Positions 1 through 6,667 of a DNA stretch of 33,465 nt are shown in pieces; position 1 is the first letter of the stretch, and every line of letters starts with the position of its first letter. The stretch spans positions 1 through 33,465 of the forward strand of contig CAJNCV010000016.1 in the NCBI GenBank assembly GCA_905221385.1. The letters are read 5' to 3'. The DNA is from a bacterium (GTDB lineage: Bacteria; Bacillota; Bacilli; Lactobacillales; Streptococcaceae). The notes under the pieces are model-generated. The model saw only the letters and a list, made by a program, of their open reading frames with translations, did no database searches and was not told the origin of the DNA. Position numbers and translations under genes: made by a program.

Positions 1-1
1 T

Positions 2-88
2 CGCACAACTGGATTTGAGAACATTGATGAACTCAATAAAGTTCTCCAAACCACAGCGACTTCATGGACTGAACGTGTAGAAGCATAA
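2..88 (+). CDS. C-terminal end of a probable LacD-type tagatose-1,6-bisphosphate aldolase (partial)
   Basis: The window opens inside a gene. Frame 2 is open from base 2 to a TAA at 86-88 and gives 28 residues containing FENIDELNKVLQTTATSW. This wording resembles the end of streptococcal LacD proteins, where an R-T-x-G-x-x-N-I-D-x-L-N pattern closes the TIM-barrel enzyme. LacD splits tagatose-1,6-bisphosphate in galactose and lactose breakdown, which fits galM just downstream. The family call rests on recalled similarity over a short tail and is moderate. The rest of the gene lies to the left of the window. Confidence 0.5.
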   Translation, partial: RTTGFENIDELNKVLQTTATSWTERVEA

Positions 89-168
89 AAACAAGAATAG
101 AAGAATCCCCCTTTTGTTAAGAAAATACTTAAGGTTTTCTGACAAAGGATTCTGAAAATAGAAACTAC

Positions 169-208
169 AACCATAGATAGTGAATACACTCTCTATGGTT
201 TGTTTACT
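169..208 (+). terminator. Hairpin between the lacD-like gene and galM, possible weak terminator
   Basis: A 14-bp inverted repeat (169-182 with 187-200, one mismatch, loop AATA) is followed by a broken T-rich stretch TTTGTTTACTT. It lies 80 bp after the upstream stop and about 36 bp before galM. The poor T-tract suggests partial termination or mRNA stabilisation rather than a full stop. Confidence 0.45.
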
Positions 209-236
209 TAAGAGAAATGGATCAAAGGAGAGAAGA

Positions 237-1274
237 ATGAAAGCATACACAGAGCGTGTATTTGGAAATCATGAGGGCAAGGATGTCTTGGCCTATCGAT
301 TTGAGACTGACAGTGGCTACCAATTAGAAATTATGACTTATGGTGCGACCATCTTGCGCTATGTCACACCTGACAAGGCTGGAAATTTTGCCAATGTGAT
401 TTTGGGCTTTGATGATTTTGATAGCTATGTAGGCAATAGTCCCAAGCATGGAGCAAGTGTAGGTCCTGTAGCGGGCCGTATTGCAGGTGCGACATTTGAG
501 CTCAATGGCAAGACCTATGACCTTGAAGTCAACAATGCTAGCAACTGTAACCACAGTGGTTCAACAGGTTGGGATGCGAGCTTGTTTGAATTGGTCGAGG
601 TGAGCGACCATGGCTTGACCCTCTACACAGAGCGTACAGACGGGACAGGAGGATTTCCTGGTAATCTTAAGATCTGGATCAGCTATCACTTGGAAGGAAC
701 TGGTGCCTACGAAGTCAGCTATAAGGTAACGACTGATCAGGATACGCTTGTCAATCCGACAAATCATAGTTACTTCAACTTGTCTGGTGATTTCACGCAG
801 ACAATTGACCGCCATGTCTTCCAGCTAAATACGGAGGGGATTTACCCAATCGCTCCAGACGGTGTTCCGGCTAAGACTCCAGATGCCAAACGTGACGTGG
901 TTAAACACATCTACAATGGTGCTTTGTTGAAGGATATCTTTGCAGAGGAAGATGAGCAAATCCAGTTGGTATCTGGTTTGGATCACCCATTTGCTCTTCC
1001 CGCAGGTCATGACAATGCTGGTTTCCTTTATGACCAACACTCAGGTCGTTTCCTGCTTTTCAAGACAGAGGCCCCTTGCTTTGTGGTCTACACAGCAAAC
1101 TTTGTGGATGATGGTGTCATCATCGGAGGCCAGCCAATGGTGCAACACAATGGGATTGCCCTTGAAGCGCAAGCTTTACCAGATGCCATTCACAGTGACC
1201 TCAAAGACCAAGTCATTCTCAAAGCAGGGGAAACTTTCACCAGCAAAACTCGCTACGAGCTTGTTGTAAAATAA
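237..1274 (+). CDS. galM: Aldose 1-epimerase (galactose mutarotase)
   Basis: Interconverts the alpha and beta anomers of galactose and glucose in the cytoplasm, feeding the Leloir or tagatose routes. The protein has 345 residues, the usual family length. The hallmark NPTNHSYFNLSG holds the expected catalytic acid His177, and IALEAQALPD holds the expected base Glu310, spaced as in the lactococcal enzyme. The start at 237 is chosen over the in-frame ATG at 180 because AAAGGAG (224-230) stands 6 nt before it and the family N-terminus begins here. A LacD-like gene lies upstream, which suggests a galactose-use cluster. A terminator follows at 1309-1338. Confidence 0.93.
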   Translation: MKAYTERVFGNHEGKDVLAYRFETDSGYQLEIMTYGATILRYVTPDKAGNFANVILGFDDFDSYVGNSPKHGASVGPVAGRIAGATFELNGKTYDLEVNNASNCNHSGSTGWDASLFELVEVSDHGLTLYTERTDGTGGFPGNLKIWISYHLEGTGAYEVSYKVTTDQDTLVNPTNHSYFNLSGDFTQTIDRHVFQLNTEGIYPIAPDGVPAKTPDAKRDVVKHIYNGALLKDIFAEEDEQIQLVSGLDHPFALPAGHDNAGFLYDQHSGRFLLFKTEAPCFVVYTANFVDDGVIIGGQPMVQHNGIALEAQALPDAIHSDLKDQVILKAGETFTSKTRYELVVK

Positions 1275-1298
1275 AAAGAAGAGCTGATTTCCAGCTCT
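1271..1298 (-). terminator. Minus-strand intrinsic terminator overlapping the galM stop
   Basis: AGAGCTG (1280-1286) pairs with CAGCTCT (1292-1298) around a 5-nt loop. Read on the minus strand the stem is followed by TCTTTTTATTTT. It would stop transcripts from the decayed genes at 1400-2208. On the plus strand no T-run follows. Confidence 0.6.
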
Positions 1299-1308
1299 CA
1301 GAAAGTAG

Positions 1309-1338
1309 ACAAACATCATTTTTGGTGTTTGTTTTTTT
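1309..1338 (+). terminator. Intrinsic terminator of galM
   Basis: A 9-bp stem (1309-1317 with 1324-1332, one G-U pair) with a 6-nt loop is followed by six T (1333-1338). Confidence 0.8.
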
Positions 1339-1402
1339 GTTCAAGATGTAGTGTATGGTGTGCACAAATAGTCCAAGTTGGTAGGTGGGTGATGATGGCT
1401 TC

Positions 1403-1854
1403 CTATAACTCAATAATATGGGGCTCGTAGCCAATTGTTTCTAGAAAATAAAGCAAATCTACGGTATCCCAAAAGAGAGTTTTCTCGTTGGTATTGGGGT
1501 GGAAACTCATCCGTTTTTCCGACATGATTTCTTTGTCGAAATAGATTTGAATGTCCTTGTCTGAATTGTTGAGTAGGTCAAAAGGGAAACAACTCCTGCG
1601 GGCAAGCTCATTTCTTCAAACAAGCTCTCAGACGAAGGTATCCGAATTCTATTAGCTCTCATTAGTTCTTGCAATAGGTCCATGTCCAGATGTTTTTGAA
1701 GATCCATGATTACTAGATAGTAGGCCGTTTTCTTTTTGTTTGTGATAAACATGGTCTTGGTACGGATATTTATAAAGCCATCCGCCTGCTCTGTCGTTAA
1801 GGCTGGCTTGTGCTGAACGATTTCAGAGATAGGATTGAACCCATTGACTTTCCC
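1403..1854 (-). pseudogene. Frameshifted remnant of a YbaK/ProX-type aminoacyl-tRNA editing deacylase
   Basis: The family hydrolyses mischarged aminoacyl-tRNAs such as Ala-tRNA(Pro). Two minus-strand frames join into one family-like protein. The first (to about 1588) carries HKPALTTEQADGF, KTMFITNKKKTAYYLVIMDL, then SLPAGVVS. Skipping one base within 1579-1588 restores PFDLLNNSDKDIQIYFDKEI and runs to a TAG at 1403-1405. That matches the conserved proline-glycine-x-V-x-P-F-x-L-L-N core of this family. The 5' part is also damaged: the frame is closed by a TAG at 1855-1857 before any start codon or the usual first 15-20 residues. So at least two lesions are visible. The family assignment is strong, the exact substrate unknown. 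Confidence 0.8.
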
Positions 1855-1860
1855 CTACCT

Positions 1861-1889
1861 TTATATATAGACCATCTTCTACCTCCTTT
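1861..1889 (-). other. Orphan ribosome-binding site and 4-codon start of a lost gene
   Basis: On the minus strand a near-perfect Shine-Dalgarno sequence AAAGGAGGT (1881-1889) precedes ATG at 1875-1873, but the frame is only Met-Val-Tyr-Ile followed by TAA (1863-1861). It starts two bases past the CsoR-like stop codon, so it looks like the translation start of a deleted operon partner. Confidence 0.5.
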
Positions 1890-1890
1890 A

Positions 1891-2208
1891 TCAACTTGAT
1901 AGTCCCCAAAATTGGGTTATTTCCGTTTGATTAGATACAACAGCCTTTTCCAAACGCTCCTTTTGAGCTTCAGAATCATCTAGGGGTTGGTTGATGCAGA
2001 CCGTCGTCATCTCAATCACGCGCTTTATGTTGGAACGAACTGCGGTTAACTGGATGATGTCTGTGCAATCACAATCCTCATAAATCATTTTTTGAATTCC
2101 ACGTAACTGCCCCTCTGAACGTTTCAGGTGTGTTATATACTTTGAGTTTATCCTTGGTTGCTTTTTATTCGTTATATCTTGAATAAGGTTCTTGGTCAAA
2201 ATTCTCAT
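1891..2208 (-). CDS. CsoR/FrmR-family metal- or thiol-sensing repressor, probably degenerate
   Basis: The family consists of all-helical tetrameric repressors that sense Cu(I), formaldehyde or persulfide through cysteines. The core HLKRSEGQLRGIQKMI and the C-T-D-I and A-V-R-S segments are clear (residues 27-62). The frame encodes 105 residues. Compared with CsoR, the span between the first and last ligand cysteines is short: Cys48 to Cys71 is 23 residues where the family has about 29. This fits loss of one codon near residue 52 and about five near residue 68, including the middle ligand position. The C-terminal tail (after LEKAV) is also unlike the family. The start is uncertain, with only a weak GACAGG upstream. 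The protein may be non-functional, and its flanks are decayed genes. Confidence 0.65.
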   Translation of the reverse strand: MRILTKNLIQDITNKKQPRINSKYITHLKRSEGQLRGIQKMIYEDCDCTDIIQLTAVRSNIKRVIEMTTVCINQPLDDSEAQKERLEKAVVSNQTEITQFWGLSS

Positions 2209-2645
2209 CTTACCTGTCTTTATAGGAACTTATCTTATCCATGTTTTCATGATATAGAGGATAAAAAATTTGAAAGTTTTATTAAAGCAGACGTTATAGA
2301 AAAAGTAACCCGAGAGGAATTTTATGAGCTTCTTAGCACCCTTCTTGACAATGCCTGCAAGTATGTGACCCCGCTGGAACGATTCGCTTGACACTCCAAC
2401 GCAAAAATTACCTACTACGCAAACGAACTTGCATCACTATTTCTAATGATTACAAGGATGGACAAGCAGCTAATATTAAGCGTTTCTTTGATCGCTTTTA
2501 TCGTGCGGAGACCTCTCACAACAACCAAACCATATCTGGACACGGCATTGGTCTCTCTATGGCTCAGCATCTCGTTAGCCTATTTAGAGGTAAAATATTT
2601 GTCACCTACAAAAAACAGGTGATTACCTTTACAGTCTGGTTATAG
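2209..2645 (+). pseudogene. Frameshifted C-terminal fragment of a sensor histidine kinase
   Basis: Only the ATP-binding (HATPase) end of a two-component kinase remains. Frame one reads EEFYELLSTLLDNACKYVTP (N-box) and stops at about 2391. A one-base shift near 2367-2373 continues the domain as AGTIRLTLQRK, then FFDRFYRAETSHNN (F-box), SGHGIGLSMAQHLVSLFRGK (G2 box) and a final beta strand, ending in TAG at 2643-2645. The sensor and dimerisation/phosphoacceptor regions and any response regulator are absent. The left end meets the CsoR-like gene head to head at about 2209, which suggests a deletion junction. No kinase subfamily can be named. Confidence 0.8.
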
Positions 2646-2675
2646 CTATAGCTCTTTTACTCTTTATCATTTCAT

Positions 2676-2724
2676 AAAAAGCGAACAAGTCCGCATTCTA
2701 AAAACAGAATACGAGCTTATCCGC
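2676..2724 (-). terminator. Long intrinsic terminator after the VOC protein gene
   Basis: A 19-bp stem (2681-2699 with 2706-2724) has four G-U pairs and one mismatch around a 6-nt loop. On the minus strand it is followed by TTTTT (2680-2676). It stands 34 bp past the stop of the minus-strand gene at 2758. Confidence 0.75.
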
Positions 2725-2757
2725 CTTTTCCTATGTCTATGATGTGTTTTCCTCGTC

Positions 2758-3612
2758 TCATCGTTCCAAGCGAATGCGGGTCACAATGCCGTCTGGGTCT
2801 ATAAGATCCACTTCACTCGAATGTAACCACTTGATCGGAGCTTCTACCTCTTGTGCTTGCTTAACGATGGCTAAGAGTTCTTCCTTGCTTTCGACCTCAA
2901 GGACGTAGTAGGCCAAGCCAGGCAGGCCTGATTTGCGCGGAGCTAGACCTTTTCCAGCCCATTCGTTGACAGCCAGATGGTGATGGTACTGACCAGCCGC
3001 TATCCAACTAGCACTAGGAATGCTAAATTTATCCTCTAACCCTAACACTTTTTGATAAAACTGACTCGCCGCGCGGCTATCCTTAACCGATAGATGGATA
3101 TGCCCCATTCTCGTCCCTTCAGCTAGGATAAAGGGATCTACATTTTCCCCTAACTCATAGATATCCTGTGCCGCAAGGGCCTCTGTCACACCGATAATGC
3201 GTCCGTCTTCTCGAATATCCCATGAAGAAACTGGCTTATCACGGTAGAGTTCAATGCCATTTCCTTCCAAATCCTCCAGATAAAGGGCTTCACTGTATCC
3301 ATGATCCGCACCTCCGACCAGAGGAATCCGCAAATCACTTAGATGTTTCAAAACATCTGCCAAGGCTTTTCGTGTTGGCAACAAAATCGCCAGATGGTAG
3401 AGTCCATAATGCTCCCTTACTTCGCCAGACTTTTCTGCCTGAATCAAGTGAACCAAGGCTTTTCGACCAAGTCCCAAAATCGCTTCTGTCTCTGTTTGGG
3501 ATAAAATCTCCAAGCCAATAATTTGGTGATAAAAAGCCATTTGACTCGTCAAATCCTTGACATTTAAAACCGTCTCTGCTAGGTAAATGTGGCTTTGGTA
3601 TGCATAAGTCAT
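2758..3612 (-). CDS. Two-module VOC superfamily protein (glyoxalase / CatE-like extradiol dioxygenase)
   Basis: A 284-residue cytoplasmic protein with two vicinal-oxygen-chelate modules (about 8-128 and 168-283), the layout of Bacillus CatE-type proteins that open catecholic rings. Module 1 shows His73 (YHLAIL) and Glu121 (GNGIELYRDKP). Module 2 shows His171 or His173 (GHIHLSV) and His210-212, but the C-terminal position where a Glu ligand is usual reads DPDGIVTRIRLER. Neither module keeps an evident full His-His-Glu set, so the metal site and substrate are uncertain. The start is supported by AAAGGAGA 6 nt upstream. The gene is monocistronic, with a strong promoter at 3656-3683 and its own terminator. 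Confidence 0.8.
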   Translation of the reverse strand: MTYAYQSHIYLAETVLNVKDLTSQMAFYHQIIGLEILSQTETEAILGLGRKALVHLIQAEKSGEVREHYGLYHLAILLPTRKALADVLKHLSDLRIPLVGGADHGYSEALYLEDLEGNGIELYRDKPVSSWDIREDGRIIGVTEALAAQDIYELGENVDPFILAEGTRMGHIHLSVKDSRAASQFYQKVLGLEDKFSIPSASWIAAGQYHHHLAVNEWAGKGLAPRKSGLPGLAYYVLEVESKEELLAIVKQAQEVEAPIKWLHSSEVDLIDPDGIVTRIRLER

Positions 3613-3642
3613 CGGGTGTCTCCTTTTGTTTGTTGTAACTTT

Positions 3643-3660
3643 ATCAATTACATCAATTAT
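3643..3660 (-). repeat. Tandem 9-bp repeat in the VOC gene leader, possible operator
   Basis: ATCAATTAC (3643-3651) is followed at once by ATCAATTAT (3652-3660). The pair overlaps the -10 box and the expected transcription start of the gene at 2758-3612, a usual place for a repressor site. Which regulator would bind is unknown. Confidence 0.4.
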
Positions 3661-3683
3661 ACACTATTGAGATAGAATGTCAA
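3656..3683 (-). promoter_or_regulatory. Strong sigma-A promoter of the VOC protein gene
   Basis: On the minus strand TTGACA (3683-3678), a 16-nt spacer and TATAAT (3661-3656) match both consensus hexamers exactly. The start codon is 44 nt downstream. Confidence 0.85.
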
Positions 3684-3759
3684 CGAAGACAACTCAAAAG
3701 AGCTGGAAACTACCTCTTTATGAACCGAAGATTTTATAGAATTTTATATTCTTGATTAT

Positions 3760-3809
3760 AAAGAAAAAGATAGAAGAAAATGCTCTCAAAAAGGATTTTT
3801 CTTCTATCT
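3760..3809 (-). terminator. Terminator of rpmF-rpmG
   Basis: A perfect 13-bp stem (3768-3780 with 3797-3809) with a 16-nt loop is followed on the minus strand by TTTTTCTTT. A smaller stem (3814-3819 with 3827-3832) lies between it and rpmG. Between 3684 and 3759 I see nothing else recognisable. Confidence 0.7.
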
Positions 3810-3859
3810 AACTAACGCTTGAAATCAGCGTTTCTTATGTATTTGTTCGTATTTAACCC

Positions 3860-4009
3860 TTACTTAACCTCTGTAAACACGACGTGCTTGCGAAGTTTTG
3901 GTGAGTATTTCTTCAATTGAAGACGGTCTGGAGTGTTACGTTTGTTTTTAGAAGTAAGGTACAAGCGTTCACCAGATTCTTTGTGTTCAAGTGTAATATT
4001 TACGCGCAT
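3860..4009 (-). CDS. rpmG: 50S ribosomal protein L33, zinc-free (C-minus) form
   Basis: Large-subunit protein. The 49 residues begin [20 protein letters not shown] and end FTEVK. None is cysteine, so this is the C-minus paralogue that does not bind zinc; the C-plus form has four Cys. C-minus copies keep ribosomes working when zinc is scarce. AAGGGAG stands before the ATG. The gene follows rpmF by 15 nt on the same strand, an L32-L33 operon as in related streptococci. It ends at TAA 3860-3862 and a terminator lies downstream. Confidence 0.93.
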
Positions 4010-4024
4010 GGTATCTCCCTTCTA

Positions 4025-4207
4025 TTATTCAGCTGATGCAGCTTTAGCGATTTTACGTCCTTTGTAGTATCCTTTAAGTGATACGCGGTGAGAACGTGAG
4101 TAATCTCCAGTAGTTTCGTCAAAGTTTACAGATGGAGCTGTTACTTTGTAGTGTGTACGACGTTTGTTTTTCTTCGCTTTTGAAGTGCGACGTGCAGGTA
4201 CTGCCAT
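4025..4207 (-). CDS. rpmF: 50S ribosomal protein L32, zinc-free form
   Basis: A large-subunit protein of 60 residues that begins [20 protein letters not shown], the L32 signature. The four cysteines of the zinc-ribbon form are missing; the region reads [20 protein letters not shown]. With the neighbouring Cys-free L33 this makes a zinc-independent pair. AAAGGAG lies 7 nt upstream of the start. It is transcribed from 4270-4298, with rpmG 15 nt downstream in the same operon. Confidence 0.94.
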
Positions 4208-4269
4208 TTTGGTTTCTCCTTTAGGTATTTAAATTCGATTCAATCTAGTGATTTTCATCAACCATACTA

Positions 4270-4298
4270 GGATAACACATTTTTTTTGTAAAGTAAAG
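4270..4298 (-). promoter_or_regulatory. Promoter of rpmF-rpmG
   Basis: On the minus strand TTTACT (4298-4293), a 17-nt spacer with an A-run, and TATCCT (4275-4270). The rpmF start is 62 nt downstream. Confidence 0.6.
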
Positions 4299-4352
4299 TT
4301 ACTTGACAAAAAAAGATGAAAAAATTAGAAGTTATTCAATCAAATTAATCAA

Positions 4353-4367
4353 AATTTTCTGAAAATT
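4353..4367 (+). promoter_or_regulatory. CodY box upstream of ilvD, exact consensus
   Basis: AATTTTCTGAAAATT matches the published CodY motif AATTTTCWGAAAATT at 15 of 15 positions. It lies 38 bp upstream of the ilvD -10 box. CodY senses branched-chain amino acids and GTP, and ilvD makes branched-chain precursors, so control by CodY is expected. Confidence 0.85.
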
Positions 4368-4401
4368 CAAGAATTTTCTTCTGTTCATTGCTTTTAAAAT
4401 G

Positions 4402-4410
4402 TGCTATAAT
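4402..4410 (+). promoter_or_regulatory. Extended -10 promoter of ilvD
   Basis: TGC followed by TATAAT (4405-4410) is an extended -10. The -35 place (TGTTCA, 4382-4387) is poor. The leader is about 21 nt, with GGGAGGG before the ATG at 4438. Confidence 0.7.
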
Positions 4411-4437
4411 AGTAAAAACTGAAATGGGAGGGAACAA

Positions 4438-6141
4438 ATGACTGAATTAGATAAACGTCACCGCAGTAGTATTTATGACAGTATGGTTAAATCACCAAAC
4501 CGTGCTATGCTTCGTGCGACTGGTATGACAGATAAGGACTTTGAGACACCGATTGTGGGAGTGATTTCAACTTGGGCAGAAAATACGCCATGTAACATTC
4601 ACTTGCATGATTTCGGGAAATTGGCCAAAGAAGGTGTCAAATCTGCAGGTGCTTGGCCTGTGCAGTTTGGGACTATCACTGTAGCGGACGGGATTGCTAT
4701 GGGAACGCCTGGTATGCGTTTCTCCCTAACGTCGCGTGACATCATCGCAGACTCCATCGAGGCAGCTATGGGTGGTCACAACGTGGATGCCTTCGTCGCT
4801 ATCGGTGGCTGTGACAAGAACATGCCTGGTTCTATGATTGCCATTGCTAATATGGATATCCCAGCTATTTTCGCCTACGGTGGTACTATCGCCCCTGGAA
4901 AATTGGATGGAAAAGACATCGACTTAGTTTCTGTCTTTGAAGGTATCGGAAAATGGAACCACGGTGATATGACAGCTGAGGACGTGAAACGTCTCGAATG
5001 TAATGCCTGCCCTGGCCCTGGTGGCTGTGGCGGTATGTATACAGCTAATACCATGGCGACTGCTATCGAAGTTCTAGGGATGAGTTTGCCAGGATCATCC
5101 TCTCACCCAGCTGAATCAGCTGACAAGAAAGAAGACATCGAAGCAGCAGGACGTGCTGTTGTTAAGATGCTGGAACTTGGTCTCAAACCATCAGATATCT
5201 TGACTCGTGAAGCCTTTGAAGATGCCATCACTGTAACCATGGCTCTCGGTGGTTCTACAAATGCTACTCTTCACTTGCTTGCTATTGCCCATGCCGCAAA
5301 TGTTGACTTGTCACTTGAGGACTTCAATACGATCCAAGAGCGTGTGCCTCACTTGGCCGACTTGAAACCATCTGGTCAGTATGTCTTCCAAGACCTCTAC
5401 GAAGTCGGTGGGGTTCCAGCGGTTATGAGATATCTCTTGGCAAATGGTTTCCTTCATGGAGACCGCATTACATGTACTGGTAAGACAGTCGCTGAGAACT
5501 TAGCTGATTTTGCAGACCTCACACCAGGTCAAAAAGTCATCATGCCACTTGAAAATCCAAAACGCGCGGATGGTCCGCTTATCATCTTGAACGGGAACCT
5601 TGCACCAGACGGTGCGGTTGCCAAGGTATCAGGTGTTAAAGTGCGTCGTCACGTTGGACCGGCTAAAGTCTTTGACTCAGAAGAAGATGCTATCCAGGCT
5701 GTTCTGACAGATGAAATCGTTGATGGCGATGTTGTCGTTGTTCGTTTCGTTGGACCTAAGGGTGGCCCTGGTATGCCTGAGATGTTATCACTTTCATCCA
5801 TGATCGTTGGTAAAGGTCAAGGAGACAAGGTTGCCCTCTTGACGGATGGCCGTTTCTCAGGTGGTACTTATGGTTTGGTTGTTGGACATATCGCCCCTGA
5901 AGCTCAGGATGGTGGACCGATTGCCTACCTTCGTACAGGCGATATCGTTACAGTTGACCAAGATACCAAAGAAATTTCCATGGCCGTATCCGAAGAAGAA
6001 CTTGAAAAACGCAAGGCAGAAACAACCTTACCACCACTTTACAGCCGTGGTGTTCTCGGTAAATATGCCCACATCGTATCATCTGCTTCACGCGGAGCCG
6101 TGACAGACTTCTGGAATATGGACAAGTCAGGTAAAAAATAA
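4438..6141 (+). CDS. ilvD: Dihydroxy-acid dehydratase
   Basis: Dehydrates 2,3-dihydroxy-isovalerate and 2,3-dihydroxy-3-methylvalerate in valine, leucine and isoleucine synthesis; cytoplasmic Fe-S enzyme. The 567 residues are full length. Cluster cysteines are expected at Cys52 (ENTPCN), Cys125 ([10 protein letters not shown]) and Cys197 ([14 protein letters not shown]). Lys127 is the expected carbamylated Mg ligand. It stands alone, with its own extended -10 promoter, an exact CodY box upstream and a strong terminator after it. No other ilv or leu gene is in the window. Confidence 0.97.
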   Translation: MTELDKRHRSSIYDSMVKSPNRAMLRATGMTDKDFETPIVGVISTWAENTPCNIHLHDFGKLAKEGVKSAGAWPVQFGTITVADGIAMGTPGMRFSLTSRDIIADSIEAAMGGHNVDAFVAIGGCDKNMPGSMIAIANMDIPAIFAYGGTIAPGKLDGKDIDLVSVFEGIGKWNHGDMTAEDVKRLECNACPGPGGCGGMYTANTMATAIEVLGMSLPGSSSHPAESADKKEDIEAAGRAVVKMLELGLKPSDILTREAFEDAITVTMALGGSTNATLHLLAIAHAANVDLSLEDFNTIQERVPHLADLKPSGQYVFQDLYEVGGVPAVMRYLLANGFLHGDRITCTGKTVAENLADFADLTPGQKVIMPLENPKRADGPLIILNGNLAPDGAVAKVSGVKVRRHVGPAKVFDSEEDAIQAVLTDEIVDGDVVVVRFVGPKGGPGMPEMLSLSSMIVGKGQGDKVALLTDGRFSGGTYGLVVGHIAPEAQDGGPIAYLRTGDIVTVDQDTKEISMAVSEEELEKRKAETTLPPLYSRGVLGKYAHIVSSASRGAVTDFWNMDKSGKK

Positions 6142-6149
6142 ACAAGAAA

Positions 6150-6177
6150 AGCAAGCCAACTTTGGCTTGCTTCTTTT
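6150..6177 (+). terminator. Two-way terminator between ilvD and the SufT-like gene
   Basis: AGCAAGCCA (6150-6158) pairs with TGGCTTGCT (6163-6171) around a 4-nt loop, with TTCTTTT after it. On the minus strand the stem is followed by TTTTCTTG, so it can also end the convergent gene at 6202-6543. Confidence 0.88.
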
Positions 6178-6201
6178 CATCTTCAAAAGTGATTTGCCTG
6201 C

Positions 6202-6543
6202 TTAACGAGGTGGCAGTCCAAGGGCAATACGGCCGTAGCGACTGATTCGTGTGATTTTCCAAGCAGGCGACCAGGTAACTTCAACCTTGACATCTTCGAT
6301 ACCCTCGATTTGTTTCAGACCTGCGACGATTTCGATAGGCAGGCTTTCAGCGCAATCACAGGCAGTGTCGGTGAAGGTCATGACAATCTTACAGAGACCC
6401 GTTTCATCCAGATTGATTTCATAAATCAACCCTAGATTGTAAACATCCAATTCCACATCTGTATCAAAAACTTTCTCTAGTTTTTCGATAATTTGGTCTT
6501 GTAAGGCCAAAGCGCGGTCATTGATTTTGATATCGTCTCTCAT
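6202..6543 (-). CDS. MIP18/DUF59 (SufT/PaaD-like) iron-sulfur assembly factor
   Basis: A 113-residue single-domain protein of the DUF59 family, whose members help mature Fe-S proteins. The conserved pieces are YNLGLIYEI (35-43), the MTFTDTAC segment with Cys62 and Cys64, and VTWSPAWKITRIS towards the end. GGAGGG lies 6 nt before the ATG. It is convergent with ilvD, whose product needs an Fe-S cluster; a link is plausible but is inference. No suf genes are in view. No clear promoter was found on the minus strand between 6544 and 6667. Confidence 0.8.
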   Translation of the reverse strand: MRDDIKINDRALALQDQIIEKLEKVFDTDVELDVYNLGLIYEINLDETGLCKIVMTFTDTACDCAESLPIEIVAGLKQIEGIEDVKVEVTWSPAWKITRISRYGRIALGLPPR

Positions 6544-6606
6544 AACAGTCCCTCCACGTGATAAATATCCTCTATTTTCTCATAATTCTGACAATTTGGC
6601 AAGTTT

Positions 6607-6635
6607 TTGATGAATTTTCTGAAAAAATATGATAA
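6607..6635 (+). promoter_or_regulatory. Possible Rgg-gene promoter with a CodY-like box in its spacer
   Basis: TTGATG (6607-6612), a 17-nt spacer and TGATAA (6630-6635) form a weak promoter. The spacer contains AATTTTCTGAAAAAA (6613-6627), 13 of 15 matches to the CodY motif. A weaker 11 of 15 copy lies at 6582-6596. Confidence 0.4.
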
Positions 6636-6667
6636 CATAAATAAAACACCGAATTAAGGAGAAGTCT

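Noticed and set aside
89..168. CodY-like stretches (ATTCTGAAAAT and TTTTCTGACAA) upstream of galM.
   Set aside because: They match the motif at only 10-11 of 15 positions, which is expected by chance in AT-rich DNA, and no clear promoter is near.
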